64,000 nt of DNA from Bryobacterales bacterium. Its GTDB lineage: Bacteria > Acidobacteriota > Terriglobia > Bryobacterales > UBA6623. The position numbers were made by a program, and so were the translations under genes. The notes beneath the pieces were generated by a model. That model made no database searches, was not told where the DNA came from, and was given only the letters and a program-made list of their open reading frames with translations. The stretch lies in the NCBI GenBank assembly GCA_028819215.1, contig JAPPMG010000097.1, positions 62,001-126,000 on the forward strand, written 5' to 3'. Below, in pieces: positions 24,693 to 33,483 of this stretch (within the stretch, counting starts at the first letter, position 1; each line of letters begins with the position of its first letter).

Positions 24693-24955
24693 CGACGATT
24701 CGCGGTATCCGCGCGAAGCTCCGCAAGCGTGCTATCCACTTGAGCCTGTTTCAACATGGGCAGGCTTCCTCTCGGCTGTGCCACGGTAAGTCGCCCCTTT
24801 TTTTGGATTTCGACCTCAAGCAGCTCGGGCTCGATCTCCAATACTCCGGCGGAGGTCACTCGGAACTGGAGCCTCGTGCCTGGCTCAAGACGCGCAGCGG
24901 CGCGAATCGCCTTCGGGATTACAACCCTTCCCGCTGCATCGATGGTAGATTTCAT
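24689..24955 (-). CDS. AbrB/MazE-type antitoxin, second module
   Basis: The 88-residue protein starts MKSTIDAAGRVVIPKAIRAA, the swapped-hairpin SpoVT-AbrB DNA-binding fold. A C-terminal toxin-binding tail contains QPRGSLPMLKQAQ. The frame is open upstream to 25087, but the AbrB domain begins at ATG 24955 and the promoter lies between 24975 and 25003. It pairs with the PIN toxin whose start overlaps its stop. Confidence 0.85.
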   Translation of the reverse strand: MKSTIDAAGRVVIPKAIRAAARLEPGTRLQFRVTSAGVLEIEPELLEVEIQKKGRLTVAQPRGSLPMLKQAQVDSTLAELRADTANRR

Positions 24956-25003
24956 GGTAGTAACACCACCATCATTGATACCATTTCTTGACCCATTTGG
25001 CAA
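24954..25003 (-). promoter_or_regulatory. Promoter and putative operator of the second toxin-antitoxin module
   Basis: On the minus strand, TTGCCA (24998-25003) and TATCAA (24975-24980) are exactly 17 bases apart. An inverted repeat, ATGGTA at 24954-24959 and TACCAT at 24979-24984, spans from the -10 to the antitoxin start codon. It is a likely autoregulatory operator. Confidence 0.5.
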
Positions 25004-25300
25004 CTCCAAGTTAGAGGCAAGATATTGGAGCGTTCGTTGAGCGAAGGGCCGCAGATGGATCGCCCAGCGCCCCCGGCCCGGCGGCACAATCCGCTGGAAT
25101 GGAAATTGAAGCTGCGGCCATGCGACGAGTCCGTCTCGTATACTCCTCGTGACCAGCTCGCACGAGTGAATTGTGCCCTGTGGGATCGTCGAGTTCCTAG
25201 TCGTCGGCTACGCTGTGCTGGAAGCAACGGCGACTTTGGCAAATCACGACGCAGAGGCTGTGCTGGTGCTCTTGCAATTGGGTGCGGTATTCGCGTGTCC
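24956..25300. other. Intergenic stretch without a recognisable gene
   Basis: Apart from the promoter of the second toxin-antitoxin module at its left end, nothing is recognised. The open frames that cross it have no signal peptide, motif or plausible composition. Confidence 0.5.
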
Positions 25301-25786
25301 TCACGACCCCGCTCGGGATTCCAACAGCAGCCAGAGTCGGCGCCCGAGCACTGGAATGCCTACGAATATCATGTACGGAACCGAGGCGTAGAGCACGACG
25401 AGAGGGGGGCCGAGCAGACCACCAACTAAGCTGGCGAGCAGGGCGATTGGTGTGGCCACCACGGTCAGAACGATAAGGCAGACCCTCCAGCTGCCCTGCG
25501 CCCCGCGCAGCAGCCTGCGCACAAGCAGTGCGGCTAGCAGGCCCGCCAGAAAAAACAGGCTCAGACCGGGCAGCATTCCAGCGATCCAACCCCCCGGGGG
25601 ACGTCCGGGGTTGAGATTGTCGCTGAATCCGAACCGAACGACCAGCAGCCCGCCTTGCAGTGCGCAAAACCCGAAGCCGGCCAGAACCGGCATCTTCCAG
25701 AAGTGCCAGCTCCTGATGGAATTCGGCGCTTGGGGCGGGGGAGTCGCCGCATCGGGCTCCGGCGCGACAGGCATGCCAACAATCAC
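25301..25786 (-). CDS. Small integral membrane protein
   Basis: The 161-residue product has a proline-rich, hydrophilic N-terminus (PEPDAATPPPQAP) and about four hydrophobic helices: VLAGFGFCALQGGLLVV, GLSLFFLAGLLAALLV, VCLIVLTVVATPIALLASLV and LVVLYASVPYMIFVGI. It starts at a GTG overlapping the acyl-CoA dehydrogenase stop, with ATG 25774 as alternative. No family was recognised. By position it belongs to the acyl-CoA dehydrogenase transcription unit. Confidence 0.65.
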   Translation of the reverse strand: MIVGMPVAPEPDAATPPPQAPNSIRSWHFWKMPVLAGFGFCALQGGLLVVRFGFSDNLNPGRPPGGWIAGMLPGLSLFFLAGLLAALLVRRLLRGAQGSWRVCLIVLTVVATPIALLASLVGGLLGPPLVVLYASVPYMIFVGIPVLGRRLWLLLESRAGS

Positions 25787-26925
25787 ACGTCAAGCAGTTG
25801 CTTCGCGATCGTCTGCAACTGCATGTTCGACGTGCCTTCGTAGATGGTGCCGATCTTGGCGTCGCGATAGAGTTTCGCCACGGGATAGTCGGAGGTGAAA
25901 CCCACGCCTCCGAAGAGATCCACGCACTTGGCCGTTACGCGCACTGCCATCTCGGAGGAGTAGTATTTGGCCATCGCGGCAGAGGGCAGGAATTCCTTGC
26001 GCTCGTCCTTCAGGCGTGCCGCGTTCCACACCAGCAGCCGAGCCGCCTCAATCTGGGTCGCGATGTCCGCTACCTCGAACTGCACCCCTTGGAACGACGC
26101 CAAGCGCTGACCGAATTGCTCGCGCTGCTGGACGTATCCCAGAGCGTGCCCGAACGCGCCTTCGGCTACGCCTAGCATTTGCGCGCCGATTGCGATGCGG
26201 CCTTCGTTGAGTGTTTCTATAGCGATCTTGTATCCCTTGCCGACCTCCCCCAATATGTTTTCCGAAGGCACGAAGCAATCGTCGAAGAGGAGCTCACAGG
26301 TGGACGAAGCGCGGATGCCGAGCTTGTCTTCCTTCTTGCCAACCGTGAATCCCTGAGTGTCCTTTTCGACAAGAAACGCGGTGATGCCCCGGTGCCCTTG
26401 GGACGGGTCGGCATTGGCGAACACCAAGAACAGGCCAGCCTCCCGCGCGTTCGTGATCCAGAGCTTGCGGCCGTTGATGGCGAATCCGCCGTCGACGCGG
26501 CCAGCCCGCGTCTTCATCGCGAAGGCATCGCTGCCAGACCCAGCTTCGGACAGCGCGTAGCTGCAGACCGTGTCGCGGCTCAGGCGCGGCAGATAGCGTT
26601 GCTTCTGTTCCTCGCTGGCCCAGCGCAGCAAGGCGTTGGCGACCAGCGTGTTCTGAACGTCCACCACGACCGAAACCGAGGGGTCCACCCGGGACAGGGC
26701 CTGGATGGCGAGAACCGCGTCGAAGAACGTTCCGCCTTGGCCGCCGTAAGCCTCGGGGACCTCGATGCCCATCAACCCGAACCCGAACAGTTGTTCGATC
26801 ACGTCGGGCCGCAACTCACCCGCATCGTCCATGGCTCGGACGTAAGGGCCGATTTCCTGCTGGGCGAACTCGTAGACAGAATCGAAGAACAGGGACTCTT
26901 CTTCGCTGAGAATCGAGAGGGCCAT
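25783..26925 (-). CDS. Acyl-CoA dehydrogenase
   Basis: This 380-residue FAD enzyme oxidises acyl-CoA to the trans-2-enoyl form. The FAD-binding CSYALSEAGSGSDAFAMKT, the WITNAREAGLFLVFAN segment, an EDKLGIRASSTCELLF block and the C-terminal catalytic region IGTIYEGTSNMQ are clear. Length is typical (about 380). It lies in a minus-strand run with a lipid kinase and an epimerase. The electron transfer flavoprotein genes are not nearby. Confidence 0.93.
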   Translation of the reverse strand: MALSILSEEESLFFDSVYEFAQQEIGPYVRAMDDAGELRPDVIEQLFGFGLMGIEVPEAYGGQGGTFFDAVLAIQALSRVDPSVSVVVDVQNTLVANALLRWASEEQKQRYLPRLSRDTVCSYALSEAGSGSDAFAMKTRAGRVDGGFAINGRKLWITNAREAGLFLVFANADPSQGHRGITAFLVEKDTQGFTVGKKEDKLGIRASSTCELLFDDCFVPSENILGEVGKGYKIAIETLNEGRIAIGAQMLGVAEGAFGHALGYVQQREQFGQRLASFQGVQFEVADIATQIEAARLLVWNAARLKDERKEFLPSAAMAKYYSSEMAVRVTAKCVDLFGGVGFTSDYPVAKLYRDAKIGTIYEGTSNMQLQTIAKQLLDV

Positions 26926-26971
26926 GCTGGGGTGGATCAGGAATCCGGTTGGGCAGCAGACGACCGGCCAA

Positions 26972-27724
26972 TCAGGTGTCAGAGCCCTCTTCGGGTCGGT
27001 AGATGATTAGCCCACAGCTCTCGCACGTGAGGATGCCCTGTGTGAGCAGGCCCAGATCTTGGAGGAGCTTTGGTCTAAGCCGGACATGACACGAGCCGCA
27101 GTTTTCTCCGTCGACCGCAGTTATGGCTACACCGCGTGTCTTGCGGATTCGCTCGTAGACGCGAAGAGTTGTCGGGCTGATCTTCGCGCTCACCTCGCGT
27201 CGGCTGGCCAGCCCTTGCTCGCGCTCCTTGCGGTCGGCCTCGATCCGGGCCTTGGCCCGGCGCACGTCGTCGGCAACCTTGGCGCTCTCCGACTTCAGGC
27301 TGGCTTCCGCGGACGAAACGTCCGCTTCGAGCTTTTCGGCCTCCTCCATCTTTCCGAGGATGGCCTCCTCGTGCGCGTCGATGGCGTCCTTGCAGAACTG
27401 GATTTCGTGCTGGAACGCCCGGAACTGCTCGTTCGTCCGCGCCCCGTTCATCTGATCCTGCAGTCTGGAGATCTTCTGCTTCTCGTCGTCGATCTGGCGC
27501 TCGAGCTGTCGATGGTCCTTTTTGTTCTGCTCGAGTGTGGCCTTGGTGTCAGCCAATGCCTGCTTGTGCGAGGCCAGGCGCGCTTCTACTGCTGCGATGC
27601 GTCTAGGCAGGCCGTCAATCTCACGGGTGAGAGCCTGGATGCGCAGATCCATTCCCTGAATCTGCAGCGCTAGGGAAAGATCTGTGTGCAATGCCGCAAG
27701 GCCCCTCTGGGCCGATTCTATCAC
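26972..27724 (-). CDS. Coiled-coil C4 zinc-ribbon protein (DUF164 family)
   Basis: The 250-residue protein is a long antiparallel coiled coil (about 20-190) followed by a zinc ribbon with CGSC and CESC about 24 residues apart, then LIIYRPEE. This is the arrangement of the DUF164/CsgA-type zinc-ribbon proteins thought to bind nucleic acid. The biochemical function is unknown. It lies between the lipid kinase and acyl-CoA dehydrogenase genes on the same strand. Confidence 0.85.
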   Translation of the reverse strand: MIESAQRGLAALHTDLSLALQIQGMDLRIQALTREIDGLPRRIAAVEARLASHKQALADTKATLEQNKKDHRQLERQIDDEKQKISRLQDQMNGARTNEQFRAFQHEIQFCKDAIDAHEEAILGKMEEAEKLEADVSSAEASLKSESAKVADDVRRAKARIEADRKEREQGLASRREVSAKISPTTLRVYERIRKTRGVAITAVDGENCGSCHVRLRPKLLQDLGLLTQGILTCESCGLIIYRPEEGSDT

Positions 27725-27797
27725 GCTCGCCGCTGCCTCCGGCTGTTACTAGCGGAAGCGTCCGTGACGGGCCGCAACTAGGCCGAACCACAACCTG

Positions 27798-28748
27798 CTA
27801 GTCTGCGCCGACACCGGCGAACTGTATCGCTCCCGGTACGGTCTCGACTTCGAGCGGCAGGGTGCCGACGGCCTCGCCGTCGACTTGGATGGACACTTCT
27901 TCGTCCGATTCCGCGAGAATCCGGCGCGCCCTGAAGAAATCGCATTTGGGATGCGAGTAGATCCTGCCGGAATACAGGTACGGCAAAGCCGCGAGGAACT
28001 CGAAGAACCCGGCCTTCCTGACGACCGAGACGTCCACCGAGCCCGAATCGAGCCTGGCTCGCGGGCACACTCTCATGCCACCGCCTTGAGACTGTCCATT
28101 TCCTAGGGCGACCTCCATGATTGACGTCTCTAGCTCCGTCTCCCCGTCGAAGGCTAGTCGCACCGTCCTAGCGCGATAAGTGAGGAACGAAATGGCCGTT
28201 GCCCAGAAAAAGGCGCCCGTGCCGGAGTATCGGGTCAGGAAGTTGTCCTTGGCCGAGATGGCGACCTCGCCGCCCAGGCCGAAACCCGCGCCATTGACGA
28301 AGTAGCGCTCGAGCGGCTTACCGTCGTAGGAATGGAAGCGGGCCCGGCACGCATCGACGCGGCGGAGTTCCTGCTCTGCGATTGCCCTGATCACTTCGTC
28401 CGGAGTCTCAGGGAGAGCAGCGGATCTTCTGAAATCACCGCCAGTTCCGAGCGGCAGCAAGGCTACAGCGGCCTGCTCTGACACTGCCTTTCCATTGGCC
28501 AAGAAGCCGTTCACGACCTCGTTTAGCGTGCCGTCGCCGCCGATGGCGACGACTAGGTCCGCGCCGCTCTCGATCGCGCCGCGAGCCAGCTGAGTGGCGT
28601 GGCCGGGCGCCTCGGTGAACAGCGCCTCGACAGGGCCGAGACGCCCTTCGAGGAGCGGCTGGAGGCGCGGCCACGTTCGCAGCGATCTTCCGCTGCCCGC
28701 CTTGGGGTTGAGGATGACGCAGGGCTTGCGGAACCGTGCAGTGCCCAT
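27798..28748 (-). CDS. Diacylglycerol/lipid kinase family protein (DagK/YegS-like)
   Basis: The 316-residue protein has the kinase signatures ILNPKAGSGR near the start, VVAIGGDGTLNEVVNGF at about 65-81 and LPLGTGGDF, followed by the C-terminal beta-sandwich with QVDGEAVG. These enzymes phosphorylate diacylglycerol or related lipids. The start is ATG 28748; the frame is open to 28862 but overlaps the upstream small gene. A gap of eight bases separates it from that gene, so the two are probably co-transcribed. Confidence 0.88.
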   Translation of the reverse strand: MGTARFRKPCVILNPKAGSGRSLRTWPRLQPLLEGRLGPVEALFTEAPGHATQLARGAIESGADLVVAIGGDGTLNEVVNGFLANGKAVSEQAAVALLPLGTGGDFRRSAALPETPDEVIRAIAEQELRRVDACRARFHSYDGKPLERYFVNGAGFGLGGEVAISAKDNFLTRYSGTGAFFWATAISFLTYRARTVRLAFDGETELETSIMEVALGNGQSQGGGMRVCPRARLDSGSVDVSVVRKAGFFEFLAALPYLYSGRIYSHPKCDFFRARRILAESDEEVSIQVDGEAVGTLPLEVETVPGAIQFAGVGAD

Positions 28749-28756
28749 GGGCCCGC

Positions 28757-28972
28757 TCAGCTCTCGGCGGTCCAGCCCGGCCGGCCCCCGCAGCGGTGGC
28801 AGCGGACCTTGCCGAAGATCTCGTCCCAGTTCCCGTCCGCGGCCACGTAGTCCAAGACGCATCGCAGCGCCTTGTCGCGGCCGGACAGGTTGTACTGGCT
28901 TGCAGCTTGGTCCAGCATCGCGACCAAGTCCTGCTGTACCTCGAATGTCGTGGCGTTCTTTATGCCTGCCAT
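28757..28972 (-). CDS. Small conserved-looking protein with a CHRCG motif
   Basis: The 71-residue protein has a helical N-terminal half (VQQDLVAMLDQAASQYNLSG) resembling small regulators and a C-terminal CHRCGG motif that could bind metal. No family is recognised. Its spacing of eight bases to the lipid kinase and 21 bases to the epimerase gene supports it as a real operon member. Confidence 0.6.
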   Translation of the reverse strand: MAGIKNATTFEVQQDLVAMLDQAASQYNLSGRDKALRCVLDYVAADGNWDEIFGKVRCHRCGGRPGWTAES

Positions 28973-28993
28973 GTCGGTTCTTTCAATCCTCCT

Positions 28994-29983
28994 CTACGCC
29001 GCGCCGCTTGACCGCAGATAGGCGATGGTGTCCCGCAGCGTCGCCTCGGTCGGCCGCGTCTCAAGTCCCAGCTCTCGCCGCGCCTTGGCAGTATCGCAGT
29101 ACCAGAACAGCGATGACATGCGGATCGAGGCGTCGTCAAGTTCAAAGCTCTTTCCTACCAGTGGGTAGAGGCGCCGCAAGGCGGCGGCACCGAATCTGGC
29201 CACGGCCTCGCGCGGCTGCAAGCGCGGTCCGGACACACCCGCCACGTGAGCGGTCTGGGCGATCCATTCCTTAAACGTCAGGTTCTCGCCGCCCAGCAGA
29301 TAGCGTTCGCCGACCGTGCCCGACTGCATCGCGCTTGCCACCGCCACAGCTGCGTCGCGGGCATCGATCAGGTTCAGTCCCCCGGTAGGGACGGCCTTGA
29401 TCTGGCCCATCAGGAACAGGCGCACGTCGTTAGTCGATGAGCGCCGATCGTCGCCCGGGCCCAGCAGCAGGCTGGGATTGACGATCACGAGCGGCAGCTC
29501 GCGGTGCCGGCAGTACCACAGGGCCTGCTTCTCTTGGTAGATCTTGCTCAGGTAGTACGGCCATTGATGCACAACGGCCTGCTTGTAGCCAGATTCCTCG
29601 GTATGCACGACGGGCTCGTGGCTGACCGCCACCGTACCTGAGGTGGTGGCGATGACACAACGGCGCGGGCCGTGCTTGATCAGCGCCTCGCAAACGTTGC
29701 GAGTGCCGTCGACATGGGTGCGGTACAGGCTCCAGTTGTCGGTCGGCGACCGGTTGACGACGCCGGCCAGATGAAAGATCTCGTCGCAGCCCGCGACAGC
29801 TGACTCCACGTCGCGAGGTTCGGTGATGTCGCCCAGCACGCTGTCGACCCGGCCATCGCCATCCCCGGGAAAGGGAGTTCGGCTGAAGGCGCGGACCTGT
29901 ACGGCGGGATCCGTGTCCAGCAGGTGCTGGACCAAGTGCTTGCCAAGGAATCCGCTGGCCCCGGTGACTAGGACTGTGTGCAT
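28994..29983 (-). CDS. NAD-dependent epimerase/dehydratase (extended SDR)
   Basis: The 329-residue protein starts MHTVLVTGASGFLGKHL, giving the GxxGxxG dinucleotide motif, and has FHLAGVVNRSP, the catalytic YYLSK (Tyr-x3-Lys) and GERYLLGGENLTFKEW. The last motif recalls dihydroflavonol-4-reductase/hopanoid-associated epimerases (HpnA-like). ATG 29983 is chosen because the Rossmann motif then lies at its usual place. The substrate cannot be predicted. Confidence 0.85.
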   Translation of the reverse strand: MHTVLVTGASGFLGKHLVQHLLDTDPAVQVRAFSRTPFPGDGDGRVDSVLGDITEPRDVESAVAGCDEIFHLAGVVNRSPTDNWSLYRTHVDGTRNVCEALIKHGPRRCVIATTSGTVAVSHEPVVHTEESGYKQAVVHQWPYYLSKIYQEKQALWYCRHRELPLVIVNPSLLLGPGDDRRSSTNDVRLFLMGQIKAVPTGGLNLIDARDAAVAVASAMQSGTVGERYLLGGENLTFKEWIAQTAHVAGVSGPRLQPREAVARFGAAALRRLYPLVGKSFELDDASIRMSSLFWYCDTAKARRELGLETRPTEATLRDTIAYLRSSGAA

Positions 29984-30125
29984 GAATCCACGCTTGGGTT
30001 GCCGGCGAGGGCAGCTACAAGGCCGTTCGCAGGAAGCCGCGAGAGCCGATTCAAGATCGCCGGGACCTTGGCAGGCCACTCATGATACACCGGCGGGAAT
30101 GCCGGAGGTGGGCAGAGAGTCGCGC

Positions 30126-30968
30126 TTAGCCGCGGCTCCTGCGGATCGGGTTCTTCAGCACGCCGATACCCGAAACCTCAACCTCGCAAATGTCGCCGTG
30201 CTTCATCGCGCTAGTCGAGCCAGGCGTTCCAGTGAAGATCGAGTCTCCGGGCTGTAGGGTCACGTACTGGCTGATGAAGCTCACGACCTTTTCCGGCCCG
30301 AACAGCAGGTCGCTAATCTTCTGCTGTTGCTTGACTTCGCCGTTGAGGCGCAAGGTGATCTCGGACTCCATGTAGTCCAGCCCGCTCACAATCCACGGTC
30401 CCATCGGTCCGAAGGTATCGCAGCCCTTGCCGCGCCACCACTGCAGGTCGCCGCCCTGCCAGTCGCGTTCCGACACGTCGTTGCCGCAGGTGTAGCCGAG
30501 GATATGGTCTGCCGCCTCGCTCTCTGAGACCCGCCTCGTCCGCTTACCCATCACGATCACGAACTCCGCTTCGTAGTGCGTGTTCTGCGAACCGGGCGGG
30601 ATCACGATCGGATCGCCGGGATTCTGCAGCGAGGTGGTCGGCTTGTAGAAGATCTCCGGGTTGGTCGGAGCTGGCCGGCCCGCAAGGTGACTCTTGTAGT
30701 TCAGGCCCACGGCGAACACCTTGGGCGAGCGCACCGGATAGAGCAGCTTCACATCGGAGAGGGCGACCTTGTCGCCCTTGCGCTTCCTAGTCTTGAGCAC
30801 CGTGTCCTCGAGCGGATAGATCGTGTCATCCTCGAGTTCGCCATAGGCTTGTTTATTCCCATGGCGGTAGCGCACATACTTGGCGCTGTGGTTGTCGGCT
30901 CTGAGTCCGGGAATTGCGATCGAGGCAACGGCCGCACCGGCCATCAGGTCGCGTCTGGTGATGGACAT
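30126..30968 (-). CDS. Tat-exported fumarylacetoacetate hydrolase family protein
   Basis: The 280-residue protein has a Tat-like signal (TRRDLMAGAAVASIA) and then the FAH domain: FAVGLNYKSHLA, PEIFYKPTTSLQNPGD, the metal-ligand segment HYEAEFVIVMGKRTR, GYTCGNDVSERDWQ and IFTGTPGSTS. FAH enzymes cleave C-C bonds or hydrate beta-diketo acids. One branch completes L-fucose or L-rhamnose breakdown via 2,4-diketo-3-deoxy acids, but export to the periplasm is unusual for that job. It heads the minus-strand run. Confidence 0.88.
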   Translation of the reverse strand: MSITRRDLMAGAAVASIAIPGLRADNHSAKYVRYRHGNKQAYGELEDDTIYPLEDTVLKTRKRKGDKVALSDVKLLYPVRSPKVFAVGLNYKSHLAGRPAPTNPEIFYKPTTSLQNPGDPIVIPPGSQNTHYEAEFVIVMGKRTRRVSESEAADHILGYTCGNDVSERDWQGGDLQWWRGKGCDTFGPMGPWIVSGLDYMESEITLRLNGEVKQQQKISDLLFGPEKVVSFISQYVTLQPGDSIFTGTPGSTSAMKHGDICEVEVSGIGVLKNPIRRSRG

Positions 30969-31110
30969 TCGATTGCCCTCCTCAACGGAAATGGTAACAC
31001 CGTGGGGGAAGGCTCACTCGGCCTGGCTCGCGAACTGACGGTGCCGTTGCGTTTGTTCGCGACGTGGCAGGAAACGGGGCACGATTCCGGTGACGATAAG
31101 ATGGTCCGCG

Positions 31111-33483
31111 ATGCGCCCGTGCCCGCTGGCGCTCCTCGGAGCGTGCATCGTCGCCACGCCTGGCGGGCTTGACGCTGCGCCGGGACTCATTTCCGATAGC
31201 GCCGGAATCACGCTGGAGCGTCCGACGCCACACCTATATTTGGCATCCGACGAGGGATTCACGCCGTTTTCTTCGAGCGCGGCCATCGAGTTCCGAGGGC
31301 AGCTCTTGATTCCCCGTGCGGGCCAGCACCGCTTCTTCCATGCGCCCGGGACACTGCGGATCGATGGCCGGGAAATCAGTTCGGGGAATGTACATCTCGA
31401 AGCTGGACGACATGCGTTCGAGTTCGGCTTGCGGCGGCAGCCCGGGACCCTGCGTGTCTGGCTGGAGTGGGAAGGGCCGGGATTCGCCCGCGAGCCGATC
31501 CCTCCCAGGTTCTTCTCGCACGAGCCTGAAGGCGCGGGCCACCTCGATGGCCGGGCGTTGTTTGAGGAGCTCGGCTGCTCGAACTGCCACCTGTCCGAGT
31601 CTCGCTCGATTGCGCGCTGGCCAGGGCCGGTCCTCACCGGCCTGGGTGGGCGGGTCAAGCCAGCTTGGATCCGGCATTGGCTGGATGCGCCGGAGAGCTT
31701 CCGCCCTTGGGCCACGATGCCGCAGATGCTCTCGGCGACCGAGCGCGGCGATGTCGCTGCATTCCTAGCGTCGCTCGGAAGCGATCCGATTCCCGAGCCC
31801 AGCTTCGGCGAGCACCACTCGCGGCGCGGGCGAACCACCTTCCAATCGTTCGGCTGCACGGCCTGCCATACGGGGGAGCTCGCCCTCTCCGGCCTCGGCT
31901 CCAAGATGGCCGTCGGGCGGCTGCAGCAGTTCCTGCTCGCGCCCTTGCGGTATGCCCCCGCTGGACGCATGCCGTCGTTTCATCTCAGTTCCGAGGAGGC
32001 CCTCGATCTCGCCGCATACCTCGCGCTGTCGACGAGCGCAGCGTTCGAACGCCCCGTTGTCGGCGGCGACGTCGCCCGCGGGCAGAGACTCGTGCAAACT
32101 GCCGGCTGCTTGGCCTGCCATGCCCTCGAAGGCATGCAGGCCGAGCACGTTGCCCCCGAGCTAGCTGCATTGAACTCCAGTCAAGGCTGCATGTCCGAGA
32201 CCGGCTCGACCCGAGTTCCGCGCTACCGGTTGGCGATGGAGCAGCGGGATGCGCTGCGGAATTTCATTGACAGCTACAGGCGCGCGCCCGACAGGGTGCC
32301 AGCGCCGACTTTCGACCTGCAGCGGCGCATGCGGCAGCTGCGCTGTCACGGCTGTCACGAAATCGACGGACGGGCACCGACCGGTGTGATTGCCGAGGAC
32401 GCGCCGCCGCTGACTGGCATAGGGCGGAAACTGAACGCGCCTTGGATGACGCGCGTGATCAGTTCAAAGGAGGTCTCGTTGGACTGGCTACAACTGCGCA
32501 TGCCGAACTACGGCTTGACCCACGCAGCGTGGCTCGCTTCGGCCCTTGCTAAATCGGCGGGCGTGGACCCGCGAGAAGGGCCGACCGCTCCGCCGGCCGG
32601 CGACGTACAAAGCGGCCACAACATGCTTGGTGTGAGCGCGGAAGAGTCCGGCATGGGCTGTATCGGCTGCCATGGATGGCAGCAGTACCCGTCATTGGGC
32701 GAGAACGGCCCGAACCTGTTCGAGGTCGGGCGGCGCTTGCGTTATCCGTGGTTCGAGCGGTGGATGCGCCAGCCAGCCCGAGTCCTCGAGGGCACCTCCA
32801 TGCCCAGCTATTTCGCGGACACAGCGGATCCGGCCAGTGCAATTGCCATCGCGAACCTCTGGGCGACCTTCCGATCCGCCGCCGACCTCCCCCCGCCATT
32901 CGGGTTTCGGCTCGCTGACGCGTCGCGTGGCGGGGAAACCAGGCCAGTCCCCGTCGACCGGGCGGTCGTGATCCGGTGGGACATGCCCGAGGCGAGCCCG
33001 GCTGCGATCGCCGTGGGGCTGCCAGGCGGAGTTTCGTATTGCTTCGATGCAGGCGAGTCGAGGCTGCGCTACGCGTGGCGCGGTGGGTTCGTGGACATGA
33101 CGCGGACGCTCCTCAGCAAGAAGAACCGTCAAACCAACCTGACGGAAACTGCCGAGATCGTCGGAGAGATCTTCTTTCGCGAAGGACCGGCTCCGATCCG
33201 CGTCGGAGACCGGGACCGGATCCCGCAGAGGCGATTCCGGGGGTATCGGTTGGTGGATTCGCTCCCGGAGTTTCACTACCTCCTCGATGGCGTGGACGTC
33301 TACGAGTTGATCGCTCCCATCGAGCGCGGCATCGTGCGGAGGTTCCGCATCGGGGATGTCTCGCAGCCAATGTGGTTCGTGGCCGGCGAGGCGGAGGGTG
33401 TGCAGATCGAATCCAGCCTGCCTGGCGCCCAGATTCCGCGGGGAGCGGATGTGCGATTCGAGGTCAGCGTTGTCGCTCGCTAG
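31111..33483 (+). CDS. Secreted pentahaem c-type cytochrome with N-terminal PA14-like domain
   Basis: The 790-residue protein has a signal peptide (about 1-24) and a PA14-like carbohydrate-binding module at about 40-140 (LLIPRAGQHRFF, LEAGRHAFEF, PRFFSHEP). Five CxxCH haem motifs follow at about Cys156 (CSNCH), 249 (CTACH), 333 (CLACH), 412 (CHGCH) and 517 (CIGCH). The C-terminal part has a haem-protein module with RLRYAWRGGFVDMT. An earlier GTG at 31090 is possible. The following beta-propeller gene overlaps its last 35 bases. Together they look like a sugar-oxidising, electron-transferring pair, which is inference. Confidence 0.87.
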   Translation: MRPCPLALLGACIVATPGGLDAAPGLISDSAGITLERPTPHLYLASDEGFTPFSSSAAIEFRGQLLIPRAGQHRFFHAPGTLRIDGREISSGNVHLEAGRHAFEFGLRRQPGTLRVWLEWEGPGFAREPIPPRFFSHEPEGAGHLDGRALFEELGCSNCHLSESRSIARWPGPVLTGLGGRVKPAWIRHWLDAPESFRPWATMPQMLSATERGDVAAFLASLGSDPIPEPSFGEHHSRRGRTTFQSFGCTACHTGELALSGLGSKMAVGRLQQFLLAPLRYAPAGRMPSFHLSSEEALDLAAYLALSTSAAFERPVVGGDVARGQRLVQTAGCLACHALEGMQAEHVAPELAALNSSQGCMSETGSTRVPRYRLAMEQRDALRNFIDSYRRAPDRVPAPTFDLQRRMRQLRCHGCHEIDGRAPTGVIAEDAPPLTGIGRKLNAPWMTRVISSKEVSLDWLQLRMPNYGLTHAAWLASALAKSAGVDPREGPTAPPAGDVQSGHNMLGVSAEESGMGCIGCHGWQQYPSLGENGPNLFEVGRRLRYPWFERWMRQPARVLEGTSMPSYFADTADPASAIAIANLWATFRSAADLPPPFGFRLADASRGGETRPVPVDRAVVIRWDMPEASPAAIAVGLPGGVSYCFDAGESRLRYAWRGGFVDMTRTLLSKKNRQTNLTETAEIVGEIFFREGPAPIRVGDRDRIPQRRFRGYRLVDSLPEFHYLLDGVDVYELIAPIERGIVRRFRIGDVSQPMWFVAGEAEGVQIESSLPGAQIPRGADVRFEVSVVAR

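Noticed and set aside
25025-25429. Open frame in the gap between the second toxin-antitoxin module and the membrane protein gene
   Set aside because: Its composition is arginine-rich with no signal or motif, and it overlaps the opposite-strand membrane protein gene.
31014-31970. A 318-codon minus-strand open frame opposite the pentahaem cytochrome
   Set aside because: No domain is recognised and the plus strand encodes PA14 and CxxCH motifs here.
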